In this document: positions 1-8,896 of the stretch, one piece after another
How the letters are laid out: every line of letters starts with the position of its first letter
How positions within the stretch are numbered: the stretch's first letter is position 1
Assembly (NCBI RefSeq): GCF_018219815.1
Contig: NZ_JADMKU010000019.1
Location: 1-64,000 of the forward strand
Reading direction: 5' to 3'
Length of the DNA stretch: 64,000 bases
Origin: Thalassovita aquimarina
Lineage (GTDB): Bacteria > Pseudomonadota > Alphaproteobacteria > Rhodobacterales > Rhodobacteraceae
Program-made: the position numbers and the translations under genes
The notes under the pieces: generated by a model
Seen by the model: the letters and a program-made list of their open reading frames with translations, nothing else
What the model was told of the DNA's origin: nothing
Database searches by the model: none

Positions 1-46
1 AGGTGCCCGAAGGTCTTCCTCTCCGCAATCGCGCTCGCTGCAACCG

Positions 47-637
47 TCATCTATTGGCTATGAGTCCTGACCCTAGCTGCTCTCTGTCAAAGGTCCCCCG
101 TTTCTTGCGATCCATCCCTTCAGCCTTAATCACCAACCGAGAAAACGGGTTTCGTTTATCTATGTCCAACTCAGCAAACCCGTAGTTTACGACAGCGGAC
201 ACACTGTCCACCCGCCTACGTATTGTCCCAGTGGAGTTCCCACGGGATGACAACAACTTCAGGAAAGCTTTTGCATCCTCTCGGGTGTAGGTCGATATCT
301 CACGATCCCCAGCAACAGAACAAAGAGCATCAACAGCCAATCGGGTTGGTTTGGGTTCGATAGCCTTCAGATCAAGGTATTCGTCAGCAACTTCTGACAA
401 CAGCAGCTTTCTAGGCTGCATCGCCTCCAAGACGTTCTGAAGATCAACCTTACGTCCAGAACGAAAGCTATCGTCCAGAAGGCTGGTCAAACGTACCGCC
501 ATCGTTTCGACTTGAGTCGCATCAAACCCGAGTTTCAGACGAATGGATGGACCATAGAATTCAGCCATGTTTTTGGGGGTTCTACGATTATAATAGAAGG
601 TCCCATTGCGACTGATTGTGTACAGAATGTGTGACAT
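47..637 (-). pseudogene. Tyrosine recombinase (phage-type integrase), N-terminal fragment
   Basis: The 196-residue product starts MSHILYTISRNGTFYYNRR, the usual opening of integrases found in roseobacter genomic islands, and continues through the arm-binding and core-binding (SAM-like) domain to about residue 190. It stops at a TGA just after the GTFDREQL segment, where the catalytic domain should begin, so the Arg-His-Arg-Tyr residues are absent. The ATG at 637 follows GAGAGG at good spacing; an upstream in-frame start at 724 would run into the tRNA. The gene reads away from the tRNA-Leu 3' end, the standard tRNA-integrase arrangement. The DNA is visibly lower in G+C than the rest of the window. 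A frameshift or nonsense change, or sequence beyond the left edge, could explain the truncation; inactivity is inferred. Confidence 0.75.
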
Positions 638-694
638 AAGCAGTGCCTCTCGCATTAAATTTACGAGGAAAGACAAAAGCTTAGACTGGTGATT

Positions 695-781
695 TGGTGC
701 GGTCGAGAAGACTCGAACTTCCACTCCGGTTAAGGAACAGCGACCTCAACGCTGCGCGTCTACCAATTCCGCCACGACCGC
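695..781 (-). tRNA. tRNA-Leu (anticodon GAG)
   Basis: On the minus strand a perfect 7-bp acceptor stem (GCGGTCG/CGACCGC) encloses a D-arm, an anticodon arm CAGCG-TTGAGGT-CGCTG giving anticodon GAG, a long class II variable arm, and a T-arm with GTTCGAGTC. Discriminator A and CCA are encoded (CCA at 695-697). The long variable arm and GAG anticodon identify leucine, reading CUC/CUU codons. An integrase fragment starts 57 bases beyond the 3' end, so this tRNA is the probable attachment site of an integrated element. Confidence 0.95.
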
Positions 782-929
782 ACGTGATCAGGTAGTGCCG
801 CGCGTATAGACTAGCCAAAGCGGGATGTGAAGAGGCAAATTCACCCCACGACAGGATTTCCCCATCCCATGGCGCCGTGACAAGGCGCGGCGCCGGGCGC
901 CGCCCCTTTTATCTTGCGTTCCGATGGGC

Positions 930-2543
930 TTATTCCATCGAAAAGCTGGGCAGGCCCGACGCGCCCCCGGCCGCAGGCATCGTCATCGCACCACCGCCAA
1001 GGCCGCTCGACGCGGCCTTGATCAGGCCGACTCTTTCCGGCTGTCCCGGTGCGAAGACCGGTTCGGAACCGGATTCCAGCGCCGATACCGCCAAACCGTA
1101 CCAGTCCTGCGCCTGCGGCACCGATTTCGCCACGCCGAAGCCCTGCGACAGGTGATGGCCAACCAGTTCGGCATAGGGAACCTGACCGATACCGACCATC
1201 AGCATCGCCGAGCCCAACGCGACCTCCATCTTGTCGCGGCGATACCCCGAGAACAGGCAAATCCGCGCCGTATTGGACAGCTGCGCCAGCGAAATGTTGG
1301 AATTCAGAACGAATTTCTGCACCTCGCCGGTGACGTCGGCGGCGCTGCCCGACCCCAGCTTGGCGATATAGGGCGCCAGCGCCGGGCCGAAAGCATCGCA
1401 CTGCGCGTCGACCTGCGCCGGGCTCAGCCCCTGCACCTTGGCGACCATGTCCTCGCCCGCGCCGATCGCATAGGTCCGGGCGAGGCAGAACTGTTCGCTG
1501 AGCGCCAGATCGGGATCGCGCAGAGAGGCCAGCGTGACGAAACCGCCATTGGAATTGGTCAGCAGGCTGACCTTGCTGCAATGGCTGGCCAGCGACGCGG
1601 TCGGCGGATTGTCCCCGGCCATGGCGAAGGGTTGAATGCCGCCCAGCGGCGCGGCGGGCTGCGTCGACGCCATCGTGGTCTGCGGCGCGCTCGGCTGTGG
1701 CACCGGAAGCGGAACCGGGTTCGGCGCGGCGGCCATCGTTGCCCCCTGTTCGACCAGCGAACAATCGCTCTGATGGCACCTGAAACTGGCCGGGGTCACG
1801 CCGCGGGCCTGGAAATCGATCCGGCGATAGCCCTGCGGCGAGGAGGCGAAGACCATCGCGGTGCAATGCGAGGCACCGCACCAGAAGGAACTGCCACTGA
1901 CCGAGGTATCGAGGATGTAATCGTTCTTGCCATCATTGTTCAGATCGGCCAGCTGCAGGAAACCCGAACGCTGCATCAGCTGTTCCGCGGTGGGTTCGGT
2001 GCTGCTGGCGATCTCGTCGATCGCCTGGCTGACCTCGACCGGCAAACCGCCATAGCCATAGCCGCCGGCGGACCGGGTGCCCGCCGCCTCGTCCCGCCAG
2101 GTTCTGAGCAGGCCGCGCACGCCTTGCGGGCCCTGCATCGCCTTGATCACCTGCGGCCCGCCAAGCTGGGCGCGATTGTAGGAGGAGACGAGGAAATCGC
2201 GCTCGTACTGGGCCAGTTGGCCGGTGGCCGGGAAGCCCATATGAGCCTGATATTGGGAAATCGCGCTGCGCGATCTGCTGCCCAGAACGCCGTCCGGGGT
2301 GCCGGCGGGAAAACCGAAATAGTTCAGCGACGCCTGAACTTCGCGGTTCTGCTGTCGGGTGGCCGAATTGCTGTGATAGGTGGTGGTGCGTTTCTTCTTG
2401 TTCTTGCTCGCCTCATTGACGATCACACCGCCGATGATGCCTCCAACGATTGCGGAACCAAGATTGTCGGCAAAGGCCGGGGCGGTCGTGGAACTTGCCA
2501 ATAGGGCGGCGACAATGGTGGTTTTTAGCGACTTGGAAAACAT
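930..2543 (-). CDS. Secreted protein with peptidoglycan-binding-like domain
   Basis: A 537-residue protein with a clear Sec signal peptide (residues 1-25, cleavage after APAFA). A glycine-rich hydrophobic stretch (about 29-45, GGIIGG) is followed by a PG_binding_1-like helical repeat at about 66-110 (NYFGFPAGTPDGVLGSRSR). The remaining ~400 residues, including a Pro/Ala-rich linker near 265-290, match nothing I can name. A periplasmic or cell-envelope role is inferred from the signal peptide and the binding domain. It is divergent from lipB, with a 90-base gap that must hold both promoters. The ATG at 2543 is preceded by GAGGAAC. Confidence 0.8.
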   Translation of the reverse strand: MFSKSLKTTIVAALLASSTTAPAFADNLGSAIVGGIIGGVIVNEASKNKKKRTTTYHSNSATRQQNREVQASLNYFGFPAGTPDGVLGSRSRSAISQYQAHMGFPATGQLAQYERDFLVSSYNRAQLGGPQVIKAMQGPQGVRGLLRTWRDEAAGTRSAGGYGYGGLPVEVSQAIDEIASSTEPTAEQLMQRSGFLQLADLNNDGKNDYILDTSVSGSSFWCGASHCTAMVFASSPQGYRRIDFQARGVTPASFRCHQSDCSLVEQGATMAAAPNPVPLPVPQPSAPQTTMASTQPAAPLGGIQPFAMAGDNPPTASLASHCSKVSLLTNSNGGFVTLASLRDPDLALSEQFCLARTYAIGAGEDMVAKVQGLSPAQVDAQCDAFGPALAPYIAKLGSGSAADVTGEVQKFVLNSNISLAQLSNTARICLFSGYRRDKMEVALGSAMLMVGIGQVPYAELVGHHLSQGFGVAKSVPQAQDWYGLAVSALESGSEPVFAPGQPERVGLIKAASSGLGGGAMTMPAAGGASGLPSFSME

Positions 2544-2633
2544 GTTCCTCGCTCCCTATAGATACAAAACAATGGAATCATGATAGCACATTCCTCCCGA
2601 AGCGGGGGAACGGCTACGGAAAGGACGGATTCA

Positions 2634-3299
2634 ATGGTCGAATGGATCGTCAGCGAAGGCTTGACCGAGTACGACGACGCGGTCGCCTTCATGGAAGACC
2701 GCGCCGCCAAGATTGCCGCCGGGGAGGCCGATGAATGCATCTGGCTAGTCGAACATCCGCCGCTTTACACCGCCGGCACCTCGGCCAAGCCGCAGGACCT
2801 GACCGATCCCGACCGTTTCCCGGTCCATGTCAGCAAGCGCGGCGGCCAGTACACCTATCACGGTCCGGGACAACGGGTGGCTTACGTGATGCTCGACGTG
2901 GGCAAGCGTGGCCGTGATGTGCGCCGTTTCGTGCAGCAATTGGAAAACTGGGTGATCGCGACGCTGGACGAATTCAACATCCGCGGCGAAATCCGCGAAG
3001 GCCGCGTCGGTGTCTGGATCGAACGGCAGGACAAGCCGCTGACCGCATCCGGCGCCGTGCCCGAGGACAAGATCGCCGCCATCGGTATCCGGCTGCGAAA
3101 GTGGATCAGCTTTCACGGGGTTTCGATCAATGTCGATCCCGACCTCGAGCATTTCAGCGGCATCGTGCCCTGCGGCATCACCGAACACGGGGTGACCAGC
3201 CTTGTCGACCTGGGCCTGCCGGTGACGATGGAAGACCTCGACGTGGCGCTGCGCCGATGCTTCGACGAGGTATTCGCGGAACTGCCGGCTGAAAGCTGA
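2634..3299 (+). CDS. lipB: Octanoyltransferase (lipoyl(octanoyl) transferase)
   Basis: LipB moves the octanoyl group from acyl carrier protein to lipoyl domains of 2-oxoacid dehydrogenases and the glycine cleavage system, the first step of endogenous lipoate synthesis in the cytoplasm. The 221-residue product carries the family signature [12 protein letters not shown] (69-80), the catalytic lysine region DKIAAIG (Lys146) and the acyl-cysteine in [10 protein letters not shown] (Cys180). Length is normal. The ATG at 2634 follows AAAGGACGG; an upstream in-frame ATG at 2580 adds a non-conserved stretch and was not used. lipA is not in this window. Confidence 0.95.
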   Translation: MVEWIVSEGLTEYDDAVAFMEDRAAKIAAGEADECIWLVEHPPLYTAGTSAKPQDLTDPDRFPVHVSKRGGQYTYHGPGQRVAYVMLDVGKRGRDVRRFVQQLENWVIATLDEFNIRGEIREGRVGVWIERQDKPLTASGAVPEDKIAAIGIRLRKWISFHGVSINVDPDLEHFSGIVPCGITEHGVTSLVDLGLPVTMEDLDVALRRCFDEVFAELPAES

Positions 3300-3428
3300 A
3301 GCCCCCTTTTGATGCAGATCATGGCTCCGCCGCGCCCCGCGGCGGATGCTTGCCGGGCCGGACCGTTCCGCCCTGCCCCCCGGGCGGATCGCTGTGGCAA
3401 TCGCAACCATCCGGCACGGGAAACGATC

Positions 3429-4388
3429 ATGCCAGCACTCGCAATCGACACCGCGCATGCCATCGACGCGATTACCGGCTACCTTCAAGACATCGTCAGA
3501 ACCTCCGGTACCGATGGCGTGGTTCTGGGGCTGAGCGGCGGATTGGATTCCTCGGTCATGGCGGCGCTGGCGGTGCGCGCGCTTGGCCCCGGGGCGGTCA
3601 AGGTCGCGTATCTTTTCGACCATGACAGCGACAGGGATATCGCCGCCAACGCCCGCCTGATGGCCGATTTCCTCGGGTTGGAGCTCGAGGTGATGGATAT
3701 CTCGGAGGAGATGCGGCAACGCGGCGTCTACACGCCGCTGTTCATCAAGCTCCTGCGCCTGTCCCCGGTGGTGGCCAAGATCAGCACCGGCAGCTACCGG
3801 CTGATCTGCGGTGAATCACCGTTCAAATCCACCCTGCGAGACGGCGGCGGCGAAACGCTGCGGCCGTGGTACAAGCGGCTGATGTTCAACATGACGATGC
3901 ATCAGGTCGACATGGGCTTCGCCGAGCGTCACCGGTTCCGCCGCCAGGCGTTGGAAGCCATTGCCAAGCAGAGAAACCTGTTCCTGATCGGCGCGGCGAA
4001 TCTGTCGGAATACGAAGTAGGCTGGTTCGTGAAGGACGGGATCGACGATCTGCCGGTGCAGCCGATGACCGGTCTTTTCAAGACGCAGGTGCGTCAGCTG
4101 GCCCAGGCCCTCGACCTGCCCGAACCGGTCCGGGCGCAATTGCCGTCGCCGGACATGGCCAAGGGGGTGAGCGACGAATTCGGTATCGGCCACGACTACA
4201 GCGATATCGACCTGGTGATCGACGGGTTCGACCGCGGCCTGTCCGATCCGGAAATCGCGGCCTTGGGCATAGCGCAGCGGGAAATCGACGATATCCGCGA
4301 CCTGATGCGATTGTCCGTATGGAAACGGCAATCGCCGCACGAAGAACCGCCGGTCAGCGGCCGGTTCGGATCGTCGCTTCGGCGGTGA
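3429..4388 (+). CDS. NAD(+) synthase-family ATP pyrophosphatase (NadE-like)
   Basis: The 319-residue protein has the N-type ATP pyrophosphatase P-loop LGLSGGLDSSV (33-43) and the overall NadE layout, with QPMTGLFKTQVRQLA matching the NadE 'GDLYKTQVR' region. The ammonia-dependent reaction would convert deamido-NAD to NAD. The nucleotide-binding motif that is usually GTxNxSE is GAANLSE here and the C-terminal part is diverged, so the substrate may differ. There is no glutaminase (nitrilase) domain, so ammonia would be the nitrogen source. The ATG at 3429 is chosen because upstream codons are low-complexity Arg/Pro; only weak GGGAAA precedes it. It lies 129 bases after lipB and is convergent with argC. 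Confidence 0.75.
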   Translation: MPALAIDTAHAIDAITGYLQDIVRTSGTDGVVLGLSGGLDSSVMAALAVRALGPGAVKVAYLFDHDSDRDIAANARLMADFLGLELEVMDISEEMRQRGVYTPLFIKLLRLSPVVAKISTGSYRLICGESPFKSTLRDGGGETLRPWYKRLMFNMTMHQVDMGFAERHRFRRQALEAIAKQRNLFLIGAANLSEYEVGWFVKDGIDDLPVQPMTGLFKTQVRQLAQALDLPEPVRAQLPSPDMAKGVSDEFGIGHDYSDIDLVIDGFDRGLSDPEIAALGIAQREIDDIRDLMRLSVWKRQSPHEEPPVSGRFGSSLRR

Positions 4389-4419
4389 CGGCAGCAACAG
4401 TCAACGGGAAAACGCAACC

Positions 4420-4441
4420 GCGCCCCGGTGTCCCGGGGCGC
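4420..4441 (-). terminator. Possible bidirectional hairpin between nadE-like gene and argC
   Basis: GCGCCCCGG and CCGGGGCGC form a 9-bp stem around a 4-base loop in the short gap between two convergent genes. Neither strand has a strong T-tract directly after it (minus strand continues GGTTGCGTTTTC), so its efficiency is uncertain. Confidence 0.45.
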
Positions 4442-4449
4442 TGCCTGGT

Positions 4450-5379
4450 TCAGGCGGCGTCGCGATCCGCGAACGTGCCGATCATAAGGTCGAGGTTCTG
4501 CACCGCCGCGCCCGAGGCACCCTTGCCAAGGTTGTCCAGCACCGCGATCAGAACCACCCGGCCGGTTTCGGCGTCGCCGCGGACCGAGATTTCCAGATCG
4601 TTGCTGCCGTTCAGCGCGGTCGGGACGATGCGGCTGTCCTGATCCTCGATCGGGCAGACCCGGATATGGTCCGCGCCCTCGTAATGCCGCGCCAGTGCGG
4701 CGTGGATCTGCCCCATGCCGACATCGCCCGGCAGGTCCGACAGGTGCAGCGGGATCTGCACCGCCATGCCTTGCGCGAAATTGCCCACCGACGGCACGAA
4801 GATCGGCATCCGGTCAAGGCCGCAATATTCGACGATCTCGGGCAGGTGCTTGTGGGTTTGGCCGGTGGCATAGATGAACGCCGCCGGAGCTTCGCCGCTG
4901 TCGAAATCGGCGATCAATCCCTTGCCGCCGCCGGTGTAGCCGCTGATCGCGTTGATGCTGATCGGATGATCGGCGGGAACCAGCCCCGCCTTTACCAGCG
5001 GCGCCAGCAGCGCGATCGCACCGGTGGAATAGCAACCGGGATTGGCGACGTAGCGCGCGGTCTTGATCCGATCCGCCTGATCGGGCGACAGTTCGGGCAG
5101 ACCAAAGGCCCAGTCGGGGTTGACCCGATGCGCGGTCGAGGCGTCGATGATCCGCACGTCCAGATCGGCGGACAGCGCCACCGCTTCCTTCGCCGCCGCG
5201 TCGGGCAGGCACAGAATCGCCACGTCGGCGGCAGCGAAAGCCGCCTTGCGCGCGTCGGCATCCTTGCGCAGGTCGGGATCAATCTGCACCAGTTCGATAT
5301 CCGCGCGGCGGATCAGGCGATCGCGGATCTGAAGTCCCGTCGTGCCAGCCTCGCCGTCGATGAATACCTTGGTCGTCAT
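4450..5379 (-). CDS. argC: N-acetyl-gamma-glutamyl-phosphate reductase, type 2
   Basis: ArgC reduces N-acetyl-glutamyl phosphate to the semialdehyde with NADPH in arginine biosynthesis. The 309-residue length and the N-terminal FIDGEAGTTGLQIR (nucleotide-binding loop, 7-19) are typical of the shorter type 2 enzymes. The catalytic cysteine is Cys116 in NPGCYSTGA, and GYTGGGKG follows in the substrate-binding region. The ATG at 5379 is preceded by GAGGG at 7 bases, which favours it over the in-frame ATG at 5391. It stands alone, convergent with the NadE-like gene and divergent from the cytochrome c2 gene. Confidence 0.93.
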   Translation of the reverse strand: MTTKVFIDGEAGTTGLQIRDRLIRRADIELVQIDPDLRKDADARKAAFAAADVAILCLPDAAAKEAVALSADLDVRIIDASTAHRVNPDWAFGLPELSPDQADRIKTARYVANPGCYSTGAIALLAPLVKAGLVPADHPISINAISGYTGGGKGLIADFDSGEAPAAFIYATGQTHKHLPEIVEYCGLDRMPIFVPSVGNFAQGMAVQIPLHLSDLPGDVGMGQIHAALARHYEGADHIRVCPIEDQDSRIVPTALNGSNDLEISVRGDAETGRVVLIAVLDNLGKGASGAAVQNLDLMIGTFADRDAA

Positions 5380-5564
5380 GATTTCCCTCATATCTCTGGT
5401 ATCGCGGGGTTTTCCGCACGTGCCCGCTCCTACCCCGACAGCGGCAGAATCAGAAGCCTTTTCTGAACAAATCCCCGCGATTTCCGCCCCGACACCCGCA
5501 GAAAAACGTGCTCTGCGGCAATTTGCAAAGCCAGACTGCGACAATTCTTCTTGCTTTCATCCTG

Positions 5565-5592
5565 TTGATTGGGTGTCGATGTGCAGTATCTA
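5565..5592 (+). promoter_or_regulatory. Candidate sigma-70 promoter for the cytochrome c2 gene
   Basis: TTGATT (5565-5570) and TATCTA (5587-5592) are separated by 16 bases and lie about 40 bases upstream of the cytochrome start codon. This is pattern matching only. Confidence 0.35.
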
Positions 5593-5630
5593 GACGCAGG
5601 ACTCGAACCAACATTGAAGAGAGGCACGCA

Positions 5631-6044
5631 ATGAAAAAACTGCTGACCGCCACCCTGGCCATGGCGACCCTGGCCGCCCCCGCTTTCGCCGAAGGCGACG
5701 CCGCCAAGGGCGAAAAGGCTTTCAAGAAGTGCAAAGCCTGCCACACGATCGCCGCGGATGACGGCACTGTGATCTTCAAGGGCGGCAAGACCGGCCCGAA
5801 CCTCTATGGCGTGATCGGCCGCGTCGCCGGTTCGACCGATTTCAAATACGGCGACGGCCTGCAGGGTGCCGCCGAAGCCGGCTTCGTCTGGACCGAAGAG
5901 GCGCTGACCGAGTTCGTCACGGACCCCAAGGACTGGCTTGAGGAACAAGGCTTCGAAGAGAAGACGAAAATGACCTTCAAGCTGAAGAAGGGCGGCGAAG
6001 ACGTCGCGGCCTATCTGGCATCGGTTGCTCCCGCCGCCGAATAA
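5631..6044 (+). CDS. cycA: Cytochrome c2 (periplasmic c-type electron carrier)
   Basis: A 137-residue precursor with signal peptide 1-20 (cut after APAFA) and mature start EGDAAKGEKAF. The heme attachment site CKACH is at Cys34, Cys37 and His38, and the methionine ligand lies in KTKMTFKLKKG. The KGGKTGPNLYGV loop and TDPKDWL match Rhodobacter cytochrome c2. It would carry electrons from the bc1 complex to terminal oxidases in the periplasm. The oxidase subunit I gene lies ~380 bases downstream on the same strand, which fits a donor-acceptor pair. The ATG at 5631 follows AGAGAGG. A strong terminator separates it from ctaD, so the two are probably separate transcripts. Confidence 0.9.
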   Translation: MKKLLTATLAMATLAAPAFAEGDAAKGEKAFKKCKACHTIAADDGTVIFKGGKTGPNLYGVIGRVAGSTDFKYGDGLQGAAEAGFVWTEEALTEFVTDPKDWLEEQGFEEKTKMTFKLKKGGEDVAAYLASVAPAAE

Positions 6045-6068
6045 GCGCGCCACATCCCAAGACTTCGA

Positions 6069-6097
6069 CAGGCGCGCGGCTTCCGCGCGCCTGTTTT
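6069..6097 (+). terminator. Rho-independent terminator after cycA
   Basis: CAGGCGCGCGG and CCGCGCGCCTG form an 11-bp stem with a 3-base loop, followed by TTTTC. Confidence 0.9.
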
Positions 6098-6302
6098 CGT
6101 ATGACCGGCGGCGTTTCCCCGCCCCTGCCCCTTTCCCGCCCACTGCGTCGTGGCGAATCCCTTCATTGCGGATGCATCTTTAAAACTCCCCCGGCAGCGC
6201 CGTCGCCCGCCTCGTGGCCGCGAATTCCTGCCCGGCCTTCCATTCCGCCCCGATTTATCCCCCCGATTTCATCGACAAACCGGTGGGGTGCGACAAAATT
6301 AT
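6098..6302. other. Intergenic stretch upstream of the ctaD control region
   Basis: No convincing gene is seen between the cycA terminator and the FNR-type box. Small open frames here have neither a good start nor recognisable sequence. The stretch is C-rich with a pyrimidine bias and may be part of the ctaD regulatory region. Confidence 0.6.
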
Positions 6303-6316
6303 TTGATCTGCATCAA
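6303..6316 (+). promoter_or_regulatory. FNR/FnrL-type binding box upstream of ctaD
   Basis: TTGATCTGCATCAA is a perfect inverted repeat matching the FNR/CRP-family consensus TTGAT-N4-ATCAA. It lies about 105 bases before the ctaD start. In Rhodobacterales, FnrL is the oxygen-sensing factor that recognises this sequence; Dnr/Nnr-type regulators use near-identical sites. Whether it activates or represses cannot be decided from the sequence. Confidence 0.75.
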
Positions 6317-6325
6317 ATTCGGCAA

Positions 6326-6354
6326 TTGCCGCTGGGCCGCTGGCATTCTAAAAC
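6326..6354 (+). promoter_or_regulatory. Candidate ctaD promoter
   Basis: TTGCCG (6326-6331), a 17-base spacer and TAAAAC (6349-6354) form a plausible -35/-10 pair just downstream of the FNR-type box. If it is correct, the box would be centred roughly 50 bases before the transcription start. Confidence 0.4.
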
Positions 6355-6421
6355 GTGAAGTGATCGCGGGCGCTTGGAGACTCTCCTTGCGCCTTTCAAT
6401 ACACCAACAGGAGGCGAGAGC

Positions 6422-8095
6422 ATGGCAGACGCAGCCATCCACGGCCACGAACATGAAGATAACCGCGGTTTCTTCACGCGGTGGTTCATGTCCACCAACC
6501 ACAAGGATATTGGTATCCTATACCTGATCACGTCCGCCATTGTCGGTCTGATCTCGGTTTGTTTCACCGTTTTCATGCGCCTCGAGCTGATGGAGCCCGG
6601 CGTGCAGTACATGTGCCTGGAAGGCGCGCGCCTCTTCGCTGATGCGGGTAGCACCTGTACCCCGAACGGGCACCTCTGGAACGTTCTGATCACCTATCAC
6701 GGCGTTCTGATGATGTTCTTCGTCGTCATCCCGGCGCTGTTCGGCGGTTTCGGCAACTACTTCATGCCGCTGCAGATCGGCGCGCCGGACATGGCGTTCC
6801 CGCGGATGAACAACCTGTCGTTCTGGCTGTATTTCGCAGGCACCTCGCTGGGTGTCGCATCGATGCTCACCCCCGGCGGCAACGACCAGCTGGGGTCCGG
6901 CGTGGGCTGGGTTCTGTACCCCCCGCTGTCGACCAACGAAGGCGGCATGTCGATGGACCTGGCGATCTTCGCGGTTCACGTTTCGGGCGCCAGCTCGATC
7001 CTGGGCGCGATCAACATGATCACCACCTTCCTTAACATGCGTGCCCCGGGCATGACCCTGTTCAAGGTTCCGCTGTTTTCCTGGTCGATCTTCGTCACTT
7101 CGTGGCTGATTCTGCTGTCGCTGCCGGTTCTGGCAGGCGCCATCACCATGCTGCTGACCGACCGTAACTTCGGCACCACCTTCTTCGATCCCGCCGGCGG
7201 CGGCGACCCGATCCTGTATCAGCACATCCTGTGGTTCTTCGGCCACCCGGAAGTGTACATCGTGATCCTGCCCGGCTTCGGTCTGGTCAGCCACGTGATC
7301 GCCACCTTCTCGCGTAAGCCGGTCTTCGGTTACCTGCCGATGGTCTGGGCGCTGATCGCGATCGGCGGTCTGGGCTTCGTCGTGTGGGCGCACCACATGT
7401 ACACCGTCGGCATGTCGCTGACCCAGCAGAGCTACTTCATGCTGGCCACGATGGTCATCGCGGTTCCCACCGGGGTGAAGATCTTCTCGTGGATCGCCAC
7501 CATGTGGGGCGGATCGGTCGAGTTCAAGGCGCCGATGCTGTTCGCCTTCGGCTTCCTGATCCTGTTCACCATCGGCGGCGTCACCGGCATCGTCCTGAGC
7601 CAGGCCGGCGTGGACCGGGCCTATCACGACACCTACTACGTGGTTGCCCACTTCCACTACACCATGTCGATGGGTGCGGCCTTTACCATCTTCGCCGGGA
7701 TCTACTTCTACTTCGGCAAGATGACCGGGCGTCAGTATTCCGAACCGCTGGCAAAACTGCACTTCTGGCTGTTCTTCATCGGTGTGAACCTGACCTTCTT
7801 CCCGCAGCACTTCCTAGGCCGTCAGGGCATGCCGCGCCGTTACATCGACTATCCGGAAGCCTTCGCTTACTGGAACAAGATCTCGTCGATCGGCGCACTG
7901 ATCTCGTTCAGCTCCTTCATCCTGTTCTTCGGCATCGTCATCTACGCGCTGCTTAAGGGTAAGAAGGAAACCCGGGCGAACTACTGGAACGAATACGCGG
8001 ATACGCTGGAATGGACCCTGCCCAGCCCGCCGCCGGAACATACGTTCGAAACCCTGCCCAAGCAGGAAGAATGGGACAAGGGCCACGCCCACTGA
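6422..8095 (+). CDS. ctaD: aa3-type cytochrome c oxidase subunit I
   Basis: The 557-residue heme-copper oxidase subunit I is an integral membrane protein with about 12 transmembrane helices. It reduces oxygen to water at a heme a3-CuB centre and pumps protons. Visible landmarks are the CuB/heme region [27 protein letters not shown], the K-channel/HxxM region and the heme-ligand segment [15 protein letters not shown]. The ATG at 6422 follows AGGAGG. As in other Rhodobacterales, the subunit II/III and assembly genes are elsewhere. An FNR-type box and candidate promoter lie upstream, suggesting oxygen control, and a DUF2244 gene follows. Confidence 0.97.
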   Translation: MADAAIHGHEHEDNRGFFTRWFMSTNHKDIGILYLITSAIVGLISVCFTVFMRLELMEPGVQYMCLEGARLFADAGSTCTPNGHLWNVLITYHGVLMMFFVVIPALFGGFGNYFMPLQIGAPDMAFPRMNNLSFWLYFAGTSLGVASMLTPGGNDQLGSGVGWVLYPPLSTNEGGMSMDLAIFAVHVSGASSILGAINMITTFLNMRAPGMTLFKVPLFSWSIFVTSWLILLSLPVLAGAITMLLTDRNFGTTFFDPAGGGDPILYQHILWFFGHPEVYIVILPGFGLVSHVIATFSRKPVFGYLPMVWALIAIGGLGFVVWAHHMYTVGMSLTQQSYFMLATMVIAVPTGVKIFSWIATMWGGSVEFKAPMLFAFGFLILFTIGGVTGIVLSQAGVDRAYHDTYYVVAHFHYTMSMGAAFTIFAGIYFYFGKMTGRQYSEPLAKLHFWLFFIGVNLTFFPQHFLGRQGMPRRYIDYPEAFAYWNKISSIGALISFSSFILFFGIVIYALLKGKKETRANYWNEYADTLEWTLPSPPPEHTFETLPKQEEWDKGHAH

Positions 8096-8115
8096 TCCCG
8101 GACTTGAGAGCCAGG

Positions 8116-8145
8116 AAAGGCCCCGCCATCGCGGGGCCTTTTTCT
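8116..8145 (+). terminator. Rho-independent terminator after ctaD
   Basis: AAAGGCCCCGC and GCGGGGCCTTT form an 11-bp stem with CATC loop, followed by TTTCTTT. Confidence 0.93.
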
Positions 8146-8261
8146 TTGGCAGGGTGCCGCGCACCCGGCACCGAACGGTCATTGAACAAACGCCCCGAGC
8201 GCGACAAAGAATCCCGCCCTTAGGACATCGACATTCCCGCCGCGCCGCTTATACCGGAACC

Positions 8262-8765
8262 ATGCCCTATCGCTGGACCGATACAGACGAAACCATATTG
8301 ACCCTGTGGCCGCACCGGTCGCTGCCCCGCAGGGGGTTCGCGGCGATGATCCTGCTGGCCTTCACCCTCGGCACGGTGCCGCTATACGGATTGCTGGGCA
8401 CGGTGTTCCTGTGGGGGTTGCTGCCGTTCATCCTGGCGATGGTGGCCGCGCTGTGGTGGGGGCTGGAACGCTCCTACCGCGACGGCGACATCCTCGAACA
8501 GTTGCGGCTGCAAGGCGATCAGCTTGTATTGAGCCACAAACCCGCCCGCGGCGCGGCGAAGGAATGGGCCTGCAACAGCTACTGGGTCCGCGCCGAAATG
8601 CATGTCAGCGGCGGCCCGGTGCCATTCTATGTCACGCTGACCGGAAACGGGCGCACGGTCGAAATCGGTGCCTTCCTGTCCGAAGACGAGCGCAAGGCGC
8701 TCTACGGCGAATTGCAGGACAAGCTGGCGGAGCTGCACGCACGGACCGGACCGGAGGGGCGCTGA
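8262..8765 (+). CDS. DUF2244 integral membrane protein
   Basis: A 167-residue protein with two hydrophobic segments (about residues 27-45 and 48-66) and a soluble C-terminal half containing EWACNSYWVR and FLSEDERKALYGEL, features of DUF2244 proteins. Function is unknown; in alphaproteobacteria this family often sits next to cytochrome oxidase genes, as here behind ctaD, so a link to respiratory complexes is possible but inferred. The ATG at 8262 gives the MPYRWT start; the ctaD terminator in between means it needs its own promoter or read-through. Confidence 0.8.
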   Translation: MPYRWTDTDETILTLWPHRSLPRRGFAAMILLAFTLGTVPLYGLLGTVFLWGLLPFILAMVAALWWGLERSYRDGDILEQLRLQGDQLVLSHKPARGAAKEWACNSYWVRAEMHVSGGPVPFYVTLTGNGRTVEIGAFLSEDERKALYGELQDKLAELHARTGPEGR

Positions 8766-8846
8766 GCTTCGATTTGCCGGGCGGCGGGATGTCATGCGCA
8801 GTCCGCGCAAAGGTTTTCCACCGAACGGACAGTTCGCCGAAACGGA

Positions 8847-8873
8847 AAAGGCCCCCGTCCAACGGAGGCCCTT
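8847..8873 (-). terminator. Rho-independent terminator of the YqeY gene
   Basis: On the minus strand AAGGGCCTCCG and CGGGGGCCTTT pair over 11 positions (two G-U), with TTGGA loop and TTTTCC following. Confidence 0.85.
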
Positions 8874-8896
8874 CCAAGGAATCGTCTTGCGTGCGA

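Noticed and set aside
841-1881. 346-codon minus-strand open frame
   Set aside because: It overlaps the secreted peptidoglycan-binding-like gene in another frame and has no start signal or family.
6518-7810. 430-codon minus-strand open frame
   Set aside because: It is antisense to ctaD, whose sequence is unmistakable, and reads as His/Asp/Arg-rich noise.
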